NCBI RefSeq assembly: GCF_000218485.1
Contig: NZ_AFPB01000156.1
Span: 1-64,000 of the forward strand
Direction: 5' to 3'
Length of the DNA: 64,000 bases
From: Aquimarina agarivorans
GTDB taxonomy: Bacteria; Bacteroidota; Bacteroidia; Flavobacteriales; Flavobacteriaceae
Shown: piece by piece, positions 1-7,781 of the stretch
Numbering within the stretch: the stretch's first letter is position 1
Layout of the letters: each line of letters begins with the position of its first letter
The notes under the pieces: generated by a model
The model's input: the letters and a program-made list of their open reading frames with translations, nothing else
Told to the model about the DNA's origin: nothing
Database searches by the model: none
Translations under genes and position numbers: made by a program

Positions 1-1
1 G

Positions 2-253
2 TTAATAACGTGTTTTTTGTTGTCCTAATATGGCAGGGCGAAGTTCAATAGTAGCTTTATCAAACTTCATTTGGTTAGAAATAGCATATTGCCACCAAGC
101 GTTATCTCTAGTGGCTTCTACCGATAGGATAAGCCCTAATAATCGTCCTTTGCCATAAGGTAAGCCATCATTATCCGCTGCTTTTTTTATATCGTACTCA
201 AAGTGTAATAAATTTATAGCCCTATCATCTATATGTAAAATTGCTATTACCAT
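2..253 (-). CDS. TssD-like type VI secretion tube protein, N-terminal part (runs off window)
   Basis: The first 83 residues are visible; the C-terminal part lies beyond the window start. The pattern of a short beta strand, then LLHFEYDIKKAADNDGLPYG, a glycine turn and a LSVEATRD strand resembles the Bacteroidota TssD (Hcp-like) family, whose members are about 130 residues long and build the tube of the contractile type VI system. The ATG at 251-253 is the only sensible start. No other type VI gene is visible because the neighbour on that side is outside the window. Upstream (higher coordinates) lies a group II intron fragment. The family call rests on pattern similarity remembered from the family, so a generic Hcp-fold protein of another contractile system is possible. 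Confidence 0.5.
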   Translation of the reverse strand: MVIAILHIDDRAINLLHFEYDIKKAADNDGLPYGKGRLLGLILSVEATRDNAWWQYAISNQMKFDKATIELRPAILGQQKTRY

Positions 254-456
254 TTGTGTTGTTTTGTAGTGTGATATAAATATAATTGTTAACTATTTAA
301 TTGAGAGGTAATTGTTGGTGTTTTAAGTTTGTTGAGTAATGTTTTGTAACGATTCTTGTATGGTGCGTTTGCTTCCTGAAGAGAGCACATGCATTACACA
401 AATTGTGTGCGTACCTTGAATGGTAAATATAGTTCATTTAATGAATGTCCCAAAGG

Positions 457-1095
457 GTGTGAGTCCCAGATACGAGGAAGTAACGCTCCTAAGTAAAGCA
501 AGTGGCAAGGTTGATAGGGGTGACCCAATGACTGAAGTAAGCCAGACTGCGTGGTTGGTGCTGAGGAATACTTTTTTATGAGGTTTTATGAAATAAAACC
601 AAATGTCTAGTAGACATTTTGAATAAATAAAGCGGTGATGTGACTGGCAGATATGATATGAGGCTGTAAGGTTGGATAAGTAGGCACATAACAGCAACGT
701 CCCAAACGTTTTTTTTTAAGCGATAACCGAAGCAGTAGATTCAGCAGCTATTGACCAAAGGGTATTTACCTTACCAAGAGGGCAGAGCGTTAAAAAATGA
801 TTTTATAAATCATTTTAGTGAATGAGCCAGCTGGCGTCAGGCTAAATCGATCCACGAGTTTGGATGTAAAGAGAAGTCAGCAGAAGCCATAGTACTTATG
901 GGAAACGAGCATTGTGAAACGTGGAAAACAATGAGGACTCACAACTAAGGAAGGGCTGAACGTTAATGGGTCTTTGATGAACATAGGAATAGCGGTACGT
1001 TAAGGATAATTTTCTAGTACTATTATAGCCTATGATTAAAGGAGACCACTTAAGAGATTAGGCATCATTAACGAACCGCCAAGTACACGGCGAAA
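457..1095 (+). mobile_element. group II intron fragment, no reverse transcriptase, truncated in domain V
   Basis: The stretch has no credible protein but reads like a bacterial group II intron ribozyme on the + strand. It starts GTGTGAG at 457, matching the GUGYG 5' consensus, continues with domain-I-like sequence (GAAGTAACGCTCCTAAGTAAAGC and onward), and contains the phrase GAGGACTCACAACTAAGGA near 932, which I associate with the segment ahead of the intron-encoded protein. Only about 100 bases follow before AACGAACCGCCAAGTAC (from about 1071), which looks like the 5' strand of domain V; the matching 3' strand and domain VI are absent. The intron-encoded protein is missing. It therefore looks like a dead, 3'-truncated copy. 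The call is from pattern memory, without a covariance-model search. Confidence 0.6.
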
Positions 1096-1114
1096 TTCCC
1101 CTTTGCCTACTCGA

Positions 1115-2233
1115 CTAAATAATGTTTTTTAGATTATTCCTTTCAGCCCATTCATAATTTGTACTTCTTCCTCCAGATTCTTCTTGTTTTAAAATACCTT
1201 TTGAAATTAAGTCTTTTATATCTCTTAGTGCAGTATCAGTAGAGCACTTTGTGATTTTAGCCCATTTTGAAGTTTTTAATTTTCCGTCAAAACCGTCTAA
1301 TAGTTGATTTAGCATTTTTCTTTGTCTACTATTCAAATCTGTTTCATTGTGATATTCCCAAAAATTAGCTTTATGTAAAACTTTTTGAAGTGTTGATTCT
1401 GTTGATTGAAGTGAACGATGTAAACAATTTAAAAACCATTCCAACCATTCAGTAATATCTCCTGAACTATGCTGTACTTTTTGCAAAATTGTATAATAGG
1501 TTTTCTTTTCAGTTAAAATTTGATTAGATAGACTATAAAATCTAAAAGCGCTTCCTTCTGATTTTGCTAATAGTAAATCAGTTAAAGCTCTAGCTATTCG
1601 TCCATTTCCATCGTCAAATGGGTGAATAATTATAAACCAAAAATGTACAATTGCAGACTTGATGACAAGGTCTATTTCATTCTCATTATTTATCCATTCA
1701 AGTAATACATCCATCTCATTTTGTATTTCAGAATGATTTGGAGCTTCAAAACGAACTTTTTCTTTACCCATAAGACCTGAAACAACTTGCATTTTGTCTT
1801 TTCGATAACGACCTATATCAATTTTGCTCATTCCACTATAACCAGTAGGGAATAATGAGGCATGCCAACCAAATAACCTTTCATTGGTTAAATTTTTATC
1901 ATAATTTCTTGTTGCATCTAACATCATTTCAACTACACCTTCTACATCTCTACCAACGTGCACTAATCCTGAAGATTCGATCCCTAATTTTTGAGCTATT
2001 GAAGAACGAACTTGGTTAAAATTTAAAAATTCACCTTCAATTTCTGATGATTTTAAGACGTCTAAAGTCAAAGTTGATAAATAAGTTTCTTCTTTTAGAT
2101 TAAATCCAAGATTACTCATTTGCCCAAATATCTTTCCCTGGAAGTATCTTACTTTTCCTAAAATATTTCCAATTCGTTTTTCATCCCAAGTAAAGTCAGG
2201 CCATTGGTTGTATTTGTATATATATTTGGGCAT
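1115..2233 (-). CDS. Fic family protein with DUF4172-like N-terminus
   Basis: A 372-residue Fic protein. The catalytic loop HPFDDGNGR is at residues 204-212 and matches the canonical HxFx(D/E)GNGRxxR, so the transferase should be active; Fic enzymes usually move AMP from ATP to a hydroxyl side chain of a target protein. An N-terminal SSEIEG at residues 62-67 fits the (S/T)xxxE(G/N) inhibitory helix of class II Fic proteins, implying autoinhibition and no separate antitoxin. The N-terminus (WPDFTWDEKR) resembles DUF4172, and the last 75 residues look like a winged helix that could bind DNA. The stop lies about 20 bases beyond the intron fragment, and a transposase relic lies on the other side, so the gene sits in an accessory patch. 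The target is unknown. Confidence 0.9.
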   Translation of the reverse strand: MPKYIYKYNQWPDFTWDEKRIGNILGKVRYFQGKIFGQMSNLGFNLKEETYLSTLTLDVLKSSEIEGEFLNFNQVRSSIAQKLGIESSGLVHVGRDVEGVVEMMLDATRNYDKNLTNERLFGWHASLFPTGYSGMSKIDIGRYRKDKMQVVSGLMGKEKVRFEAPNHSEIQNEMDVLLEWINNENEIDLVIKSAIVHFWFIIIHPFDDGNGRIARALTDLLLAKSEGSAFRFYSLSNQILTEKKTYYTILQKVQHSSGDITEWLEWFLNCLHRSLQSTESTLQKVLHKANFWEYHNETDLNSRQRKMLNQLLDGFDGKLKTSKWAKITKCSTDTALRDIKDLISKGILKQEESGGRSTNYEWAERNNLKNII

Positions 2234-2369
2234 TTGCGGTTATTAATTGATTTAATTACCGCAAATATAAGGAGAATATTGGGGTTTATTTGTCGAAAAT
2301 TTGTTTTTATGCTCCACGCGTAGTAACTATTTTCATGGTATTATTTTACTAAATATTTGAATTTAAAAT

Positions 2370-2776
2370 ATATACCGCTAAAAAATGCAAATACTGTCCT
2401 GTAAAACCAAGTGTGCCAAAGTTAAATATGGAAAAGGCATACAACGAAGTGGGTACGAATATCTCATTGAGGAAAATAAACAGCGAATTGAAAACAATAA
2501 AGAGCTATACCGAAAAGGACGACAAATTGTAGGATACCCTTATAGCACTATAAAGCGACAATAGGTATTTTCATATATCTCAACAAAAATGTATTGATAG
2601 AGCTAGTGCAGAAGTTGGATTTATATTTACCTGATTATAATTTGAAAAGAATCTTTAATATTGTGGGCAAAAACTTGCTAAAATCTTACATCAAAAGTAT
2701 GATTCATCATTCTGGACACTTCAAAATAAAACACCACTATAGCCAAGATTACGCTTATGTTTTCTCTGTTATCTAA
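2370..2776 (+). pseudogene. IS1182-type transposase remnant (C-terminal part)
   Basis: Pieces of a DDE transposase C-terminus appear in different frames on the + strand. Around 2385-2410 one frame gives CKYCPVKP; a neighbouring frame from about 2410 to 2565 gives KCAKVKYGKGIQRSGYEY and then KRRQIV/GYPYSTIKRQ-like sequence, recalling the CPLR..C, RxIxR and RRqivEHpFGtiKR blocks of IS1182/DDE_Tnp_1_6 transposases. From about 2606, RASAEVGFIF and then YNLKRIFNIVG recall the usual end of these enzymes. At least two frame changes and an in-frame stop separate the pieces, and the N-terminal two thirds is absent. No terminal inverted repeats were recognised. Confidence 0.6.
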
Positions 2777-2952
2777 AAAAAAATAATTTTTATTTAAGTA
2801 ATTTAAAATTAGAATTGGTGCAAAATAAAGAAAGAGGCAGCCAAAATTGAATTTGAGTTGCCTTTTCCTTATTTAAAGGTGCAAAATTGAATTTGCACAT
2901 CAAATGTTGTTGATTTACACCATTTAAAATTGTTTGCTTTTCATAAAATAGT

Positions 2953-5598
2953 TTACCAGCAGGATTGATCAATAAGTGTGGCAATACAGCCAGTCCAACC
3001 TGTTTGATGACTGGCACCTACGCCTCTACCATTGTCACCATGGAAGTATTCGTAAAACAATATTAAATCTTTAAAATGAGCATCTTTATATATTTCAGAA
3101 TGTAATTGATGTACAGGCCTGTTTCCTTCCGCATCTTTTTTGAAAATATGTAATAGGTTGTTGTTAATTTTAGTGCTCAGTTCTTTTAAGGTATAGCGCT
3201 TGTCGGTTCCGTTGGGACAGTTAATTAAAAAATTGTCACCATAGTATTTGTAATATTCTAACAACGACTGTACAAATAAAAAGTTCATAGGCATCCAAAT
3301 AGGACCTCGCCAGTTGGAGTTACCACCAAATAGGTAAGTTGATGATTCTGCAGGATCGTACTTTACAACAAACTCGGCACCATTAATACTTAATTTATAC
3401 GGATTGCTATGAATTTTTGATAACGCTCGAATACCATAAGCACTCATAAATTCATCTTCATTAATTAAAGCTTCCAGCAGACGTTTCATTCGTTTTGATG
3501 GTACCATGGAAAGTAATAAGTCTTCACCATTATTATATTCTTCTATTACAAGGTATTGGTTGGTTTTTATTTTGTAATTCCGGAACCACTCCAGTCTGCG
3601 AACAAAATCTTTAAGCTTGTTTAGTTTTTCTTTTTCTAAAACCAATACGGCATTAAGTGTCATTAGTCCAACTAATGATCGTATTTTAATAGGAATAAAG
3701 TCATTGTTTGGCATGATTAACACATCGTAAAAAAAGCCTTGTTCTTCATCCCAACTTCCTTTAAAGTTTTCGCCTATTGTATTTAACGAAGCTGCAATAT
3801 GTACAAAATGCTCAAAAAATTTGGTACACATGTCTTCAAACGAAGGATCGTGCAATGCAATTTCAACACTAATTTGCAGCATATTTAACGAAAACATTGC
3901 CATCCAGGCAGTTCCATCTGCTTGTTCCAAGTGGCCCCCGCCAGGTATTTCGTTACTACGGTCAAATATTCCAATATTATCTAACCCTAAAAATCCGCCT
4001 TCAAAAACATTATTTTGGTTAAAATCCTTTCGGTTGACCCACCAGGTAAAGTTAAGTGATAGTTTGGAAAATATTTTTTTTAAGAAATCAATATCTCCCT
4101 TACCCGTTTTTTTCTTATCAATTTCATATACCTGAAATGCAGCCCAGGCGTGCACGGGTGGATTTACATCTGAAAATGCCCACTCGTAAGCAGGAATTTG
4201 TCCGTTAGGAGCCATATACCACTCACGCAATACTAAAATGAGCTGGTTTTTTGCAAATTCAGCATCCAACATCGCTAAAGGGACACAATGAAAGGCCAAA
4301 TCCCACACAGCGTACCAAGGATATTCCCATTTGTCAGGCATGGAAATAATATCTTCATTATTTAATGTTTGCCAATTGTTATTCCTGCCATTTAACCTTT
4401 CAGCGGGTGGGGGAGGTTGATTTTCATCGCCACGCAACCAAGTGTATACATCAATATTGTAATATTGCTTGGTCCAAAGCATTCCTGCAAAGGCTTGGCG
4501 TTGTATATTAGTAATGTCCTCGGCATCTCCTTTTTTAAATTGCGCATAAAATGCATCAGTTTCATTAATTCTATCGGCAAAAATGAAGTCAAACTCTTTG
4601 CTTAATGAGTTGGTATTCTGTTTCTTTTTTGAAAATCGAAGCTTAATGGTTATGGCTTCTCCAGCAGGGACAGAGCGTTGATATAAAGGTGCAAATTTAG
4701 TTCCTTTTGCAACGGCATCAGTAAGCTCAAAATTATTATTGATCACTGCATCGTGAAATAAATCTTTTACGTATGGTGACTTATTTTTAGTACCAAACAG
4801 TCGTTCATTATTGGTTTCATTTTCGGTGAATAGCCATTTGTCAGGTGTGTCAAAATGTAAATGATATTCGCCTAATTTAGGATGTTTTACAATAACAGCG
4901 CTTTGGGATTTCGTGTCTTTGTATTTTTTTATGGAATGCTCGCCACGCATTTTTCCAAAACTCCATAAATTACGCATTACCGTGGTAGGCATTATGGAAA
5001 TATCAGCAGCATCGGCACCTCGGTTGTAAATGGTGATGCGTGTTAAAATATCCTCATCGTCAGCTTTGGCGTATTCGGTAAATACATCAAAATACTTGTT
5101 ATCGTTAAAGACTCCGGTATCCAAAAGTTCATATTCCAGATCATTTTTGTTACGATACGCATTGGTTTCCACTAAATCTTTATAAGGAAATGCAGCTTGC
5201 GGATATTTGTACAAATGTTTCATGTACGAATGTGTTGGGGAAGCATCCAAATAGTAATAGAGTTCTTTGACATCTTCGGCATGATTACCTTCGGGTCCGG
5301 TAAGTCCAAAAAGGCGTTCCTTTAAAATAGGATCATTGCCGTTCCACAGTGCTACTGAAAAATTAATAGCACAATGTCTGTCGGAAAATCCGGCAATACC
5401 ATCTTCGCCCCAACGATATACGCGGCTGCGTGCATGATCATGCGGAAAATAATCCCATGCCGTTCCATTAGGACTATAATCCTCCCTGACAGTTCCCCAC
5501 TGACGTTCGCTAGGGTAGGGGCCCCATTCCAGCCATTTTTTCTTTTTTGAATAATTAGCGTCTAGGCGTGATTGTTCAATACAATTTTTATTTTTCAT
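2953..5598 (-). CDS. GH63-family (MGH1-like) glycoside hydrolase
   Basis: An 881-residue protein without a signal peptide, hence probably cytoplasmic. The start (EWGPYPSERQWGTVREDYS) and the (alpha/alpha)6-barrel landmarks (EYPWYAVWDLAFH near residue 415, GGGHLEQADGTAW near 550, NWRGPIWMPMN near 770) are those of bacterial MGH1-like proteins in family GH63, related to mannosyl-oligosaccharide glucosidase. Such enzymes invert alpha-glucosidic bonds; the acid in WDLAFH is a likely catalytic residue. The true substrate is unknown; glucosylglycerate-like or trehalose-like compatible solutes and alpha-glucans are candidates. It begins 10 bases after the stop of a glucose-dehydrogenase-like SDR, so the two are probably co-transcribed and may act in one glucose-releasing and oxidising route. 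Confidence 0.85.
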   Translation of the reverse strand: MKNKNCIEQSRLDANYSKKKKWLEWGPYPSERQWGTVREDYSPNGTAWDYFPHDHARSRVYRWGEDGIAGFSDRHCAINFSVALWNGNDPILKERLFGLTGPEGNHAEDVKELYYYLDASPTHSYMKHLYKYPQAAFPYKDLVETNAYRNKNDLEYELLDTGVFNDNKYFDVFTEYAKADDEDILTRITIYNRGADAADISIMPTTVMRNLWSFGKMRGEHSIKKYKDTKSQSAVIVKHPKLGEYHLHFDTPDKWLFTENETNNERLFGTKNKSPYVKDLFHDAVINNNFELTDAVAKGTKFAPLYQRSVPAGEAITIKLRFSKKKQNTNSLSKEFDFIFADRINETDAFYAQFKKGDAEDITNIQRQAFAGMLWTKQYYNIDVYTWLRGDENQPPPPAERLNGRNNNWQTLNNEDIISMPDKWEYPWYAVWDLAFHCVPLAMLDAEFAKNQLILVLREWYMAPNGQIPAYEWAFSDVNPPVHAWAAFQVYEIDKKKTGKGDIDFLKKIFSKLSLNFTWWVNRKDFNQNNVFEGGFLGLDNIGIFDRSNEIPGGGHLEQADGTAWMAMFSLNMLQISVEIALHDPSFEDMCTKFFEHFVHIAASLNTIGENFKGSWDEEQGFFYDVLIMPNNDFIPIKIRSLVGLMTLNAVLVLEKEKLNKLKDFVRRLEWFRNYKIKTNQYLVIEEYNNGEDLLLSMVPSKRMKRLLEALINEDEFMSAYGIRALSKIHSNPYKLSINGAEFVVKYDPAESSTYLFGGNSNWRGPIWMPMNFLFVQSLLEYYKYYGDNFLINCPNGTDKRYTLKELSTKINNNLLHIFKKDAEGNRPVHQLHSEIYKDAHFKDLILFYEYFHGDNGRGVGASHQTGWTGCIATLIDQSCW

Positions 5599-5607
5599 AG
5601 CTTGAAA

Positions 5608-6429
5608 TTAACCATTTTCAGTAAAACCAGGGTAACATGTCATTCCACCATCAACAAAAATAGTGGTTCCATTGATGTATTCCGATTCGTCGGAAGCCAG
5701 CCAAGCAGCTACAGATCCAATGTCCGAAGGTACACCAATGCGTTTGTAAGGAATCAATTCATGCAGTTTGTCAAGCGCCTCTTGTGAACTCCATGCCAAT
5801 TTGTTAATTTCAGTTTTTATAGCACCTGGCGCTATGCTGTTGGCTCTAATTTTATTTTGACCGTACCCTTGTGCTATGGATTCCATAAGCATTCGAATAG
5901 CTCCTTTGGAAGCAGCATAATTGGCATGCCCCGCCCAAGGAATAATTTCATGAACGGAACTCATGTGTATAATTTTTCCTAATGATTTAGAAACATCAAG
6001 GCGCATTCCTCTTTTCAAAAATTCCTGAATGGAAGCCTTGCAGCATAAAAACTGGCCAGTAAGGTTGACATCAATGACTTTTTGCCATTCGTTTAATGGC
6101 ATTTCATGTAACTTATAATCACGTTGAATACCTGCGTTAGGAACGCAAATGTCTACCGTACCGAATTTTTCAATAGTTTGTTTGAACATAGCTTCCACCT
6201 GATCTTCTTTTGAAACGTCGGCCTTGATCGCAATGGCTTCACCACAAATATCATTAGTGCATAATTGATGTGCTAGTTCCTCGGCAGCCTCGGGATTTGA
6301 AATGTAATTGATTACTACATTAGCGCCGTCGCTCCCTAGGCCAATGGCTACAGCTTCGCCAATACCCGAGTTGGCACCTGTAACAATTGCGGTTTGATTA
6401 GCTAATCTTTTATTGGGTTTTTGTGCCAT
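5608..6429 (-). CDS. SDR oxidoreductase, glucose 1-dehydrogenase-like
   Basis: A 273-residue classical short-chain dehydrogenase. It carries the cofactor motif TGANSGIG at 17-24, the NAG motif at 98-100, catalytic Ser 157/158, Tyr171 and Lys175 (YAASK), and an RANSIAPGAI segment. The overall pattern (SDGANVVINYIS after the first fold, EYINGTTIFVDGGM near the end) is that of bacterial glucose 1-dehydrogenases, which oxidise beta-D-glucose to gluconolactone with NAD(P). Substrate assignment among SDRs is uncertain. It is the first gene of a two-gene operon with the GH63 hydrolase downstream, which makes a hexose substrate plausible. An inverted repeat about 105 bases upstream (6535-6564) could be an operator. 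Confidence 0.8.
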   Translation of the reverse strand: MAQKPNKRLANQTAIVTGANSGIGEAVAIGLGSDGANVVINYISNPEAAEELAHQLCTNDICGEAIAIKADVSKEDQVEAMFKQTIEKFGTVDICVPNAGIQRDYKLHEMPLNEWQKVIDVNLTGQFLCCKASIQEFLKRGMRLDVSKSLGKIIHMSSVHEIIPWAGHANYAASKGAIRMLMESIAQGYGQNKIRANSIAPGAIKTEINKLAWSSQEALDKLHELIPYKRIGVPSDIGSVAAWLASDESEYINGTTIFVDGGMTCYPGFTENG

Positions 6430-6534
6430 ATGAAAATTTGATTTTAAGTTTAGTTACCAATACATCAAGTTAAAAAATATAATTGCTACAATAGCAAAGT
6501 CTTTTTATGAATTTTTATTTGTACAGCATGATTT

Positions 6535-6564
6535 TTCAATACCGTTTTTAATAATGGTATTGAA
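6535..6564. repeat. inverted repeat upstream of the SDR/GH63 operon
   Basis: TTCAATACC (6535-6543) and GGTATTGAA (6556-6564) form a perfect 9-base inverted repeat with a 12-base spacer. It lies about 105 bases before the SDR start and has no T-run, so an operator or a leader hairpin is as likely as a terminator. The remainder of the 6430-6770 gap shows nothing else I can name. Confidence 0.35.
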
Positions 6565-6770
6565 TCAAAATTTATAACATAATATTAGAAATTATTGTGA
6601 GGAATCAGAACGGTAAAAGAGTAATGAGCAACATTTTTTAGTGTAAGAGGTCGCTTTTATAATTTTTGAAGAAAATTAGGAGCTAGTTTAAACGGAGTAA
6701 GAAATGTCAAATTCTTCCTCCAAAGATTAACTAATTGTACGCATAAATAGCTAAACCCTAAAATAAAAAG

Positions 6771-6853
6771 TGCCCAGAATGGGAGTCGAACCCACACGTC
6801 CTGCGGACACACGGCCCTCAACCGTGCCTGTCTACCAATTCCAGCATCTGGGC
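6771..6853 (-). tRNA. tRNA-Leu (anticodon GAG)
   Basis: On the minus strand the sequence folds as a class II tRNA. The acceptor GCCCAGA pairs with TCTGGGC, followed by discriminator A. The D arm contains AATTGGTAGAC. The anticodon stem CACGG/CCGTG closes the loop TTGAGGG with anticodon GAG, a variable arm follows, and the T loop is GTTCGACTC. The length of 83 and the long variable arm fit tRNA-Leu. CCA is not encoded. It is the last of three tRNA genes, probably one transcript from the promoter at 7158-7187. Confidence 0.95.
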
Positions 6854-6932
6854 AATAATTTGCATTAATATAGCTTAGTTGCTGCTGCTATAAAAATAAA
6901 AAGCACTGAAATTAATTAATTTCAATGCTTTG

Positions 6933-7005
6933 TGACCGGGCTGGGGCTCGAACCCAGGACCCTCTCCTTAAAAGGGAGATGCTCTACCAACTGAGCTACC
7001 AGGTC
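6933..7005 (-). tRNA. tRNA-Lys (anticodon TTT), copy 1
   Basis: A 73-base class I tRNA on the minus strand, with D arm AGCTCAGTTGGTAGAGC, anticodon stem TCTCC/GGAGA around loop CTTTTAA (anticodon TTT), and T arm CTGGG-TTCGAGC-CCCAG. The acceptor strands GACCTGG and CCCGGTC pair except at position 5-68, which is a T-C mismatch. The copy at 7058-7130 is identical including the mismatch. CCA is not encoded. Confidence 0.95.
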
Positions 7006-7057
7006 ATTAGAGTGCTTGTAATATAAGCAATAAATAACACTCAATTTTATTGCTTTG

Positions 7058-7130
7058 TGACCGGGCTGGGGCTCGAACCCAGGACCCTCTCCTTAAAAGG
7101 GAGATGCTCTACCAACTGAGCTACCAGGTC
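7058..7130 (-). tRNA. tRNA-Lys (anticodon TTT), copy 2
   Basis: Identical over all 73 bases to the copy 52 bases downstream, and the identity extends a few bases into the 3' flank (TTTG motif read on the + strand before the gene). This points to recent tandem duplication or gene conversion. It is the promoter-proximal gene of the tRNA cluster, beginning 27 bases after the -7 element. Confidence 0.95.
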
Positions 7131-7157
7131 TAAACATTCAGTATCTGAATGCGGGTG

Positions 7158-7187
7158 CAAATATACTACCTTAATTCGATTTAGCAA
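7158..7187 (-). promoter_or_regulatory. Bacteroidota-type promoter of the tRNA cluster
   Basis: On the minus strand a TTG (7187-7185), a 19-base spacer and TATATTTG (7165-7158) match the Bacteroidota consensus TTG-N19-TAnnTTTG exactly. It faces the three tRNA genes, 27 bases before the first tRNA-Lys. Confidence 0.75.
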
Positions 7188-7253
7188 GTGTAAAAACTAA
7201 TATTTTTATTTTTTTTCAGAATAAAAAATGAACTTTGCATTAAAATAAATATC

Positions 7254-7781
7254 ATGCATAAAAATATCATTTTACTAGGATATATGGGCTGTGGAAAATC
7301 GTCTGTAGGGAAACAATTGGCTATTATGAATCAAATGAATTATATGGATTTGGATGATTATATAGAGCAAAAGGAGGGAATGACTATTAATGAGATTTTT
7401 TCAACCAAGGGAGAAGTGTATTTCAGGAAAATTGAAGGCAACTATTTAAATGAATCTTTAGTAAATTTGAATAATGCCGTGCTGTCGCTCGGCGGAGGTA
7501 CGCCGTGTTTTGGAACAAATATGGACACCATTATAGCTGCAGATCAGAATCCATCCGTATATTTACAAACTTCTATTGGAGAATTGTCAAAACGATTATT
7601 TACAGAAAAGGATAAACGACCGTTGATAGCACACACTAAAACTGTGGATGAACTTACTGAGTTTATAGCAAAGCACGTTTTTGAACGTTCACAGTATTAC
7701 TTGAAATCAACCCATAAAGTAGTAACAGACTCTAAAACTATTGATGAAATTGTAAAAGAAATACTGGAATTGGTAAATTAA
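7254..7781 (+). CDS. aroK: shikimate kinase
   Basis: A 175-residue P-loop kinase of the usual length. It has the Walker A motif GYMGCGKS at 9-16, DLDDYIE with the shikimate- and magnesium-binding aspartates near 32-37, EGxYxRxIE-type sequence (EVYFRKIEG), the LGGGTPC loop near 78, and a lid with R/KRPL. It phosphorylates shikimate to shikimate 3-phosphate in chorismate synthesis in the cytoplasm. The gene stands alone on its strand between the divergent tRNA cluster and a convergent ABC exporter gene whose last four bases overlap its own end. Confidence 0.95.
   Translation: MHKNIILLGYMGCGKSSVGKQLAIMNQMNYMDLDDYIEQKEGMTINEIFSTKGEVYFRKIEGNYLNESLVNLNNAVLSLGGGTPCFGTNMDTIIAADQNPSVYLQTSIGELSKRLFTEKDKRPLIAHTKTVDELTEFIAKHVFERSQYYLKSTHKVVTDSKTIDEIVKEILELVN

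Noticed and set aside
300..456. G/C-containing stretch before the intron (ACATGCATTACACAAATTGTGTGCGTAC) that might be an integron attC site.
   Set aside because: The short palindromes exist, but the paired core sites of attC were not found in the right order and there is no integrase.
434..697. Open frame of 87 residues on the minus strand.
   Set aside because: It is the reverse of the intron ribozyme sequence and has no protein-like composition or family similarity.
457..1095. RNase P RNA or tmRNA as an alternative to the intron.
   Set aside because: None of the invariant sequences of either RNA were recognised, while several group II phrases were.
2790..3017. 75-residue minus-strand frame overlapping the GH63 end.
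   Set aside because: It is a shadow of the GH63 gene and non-coding sequence; no family resemblance.
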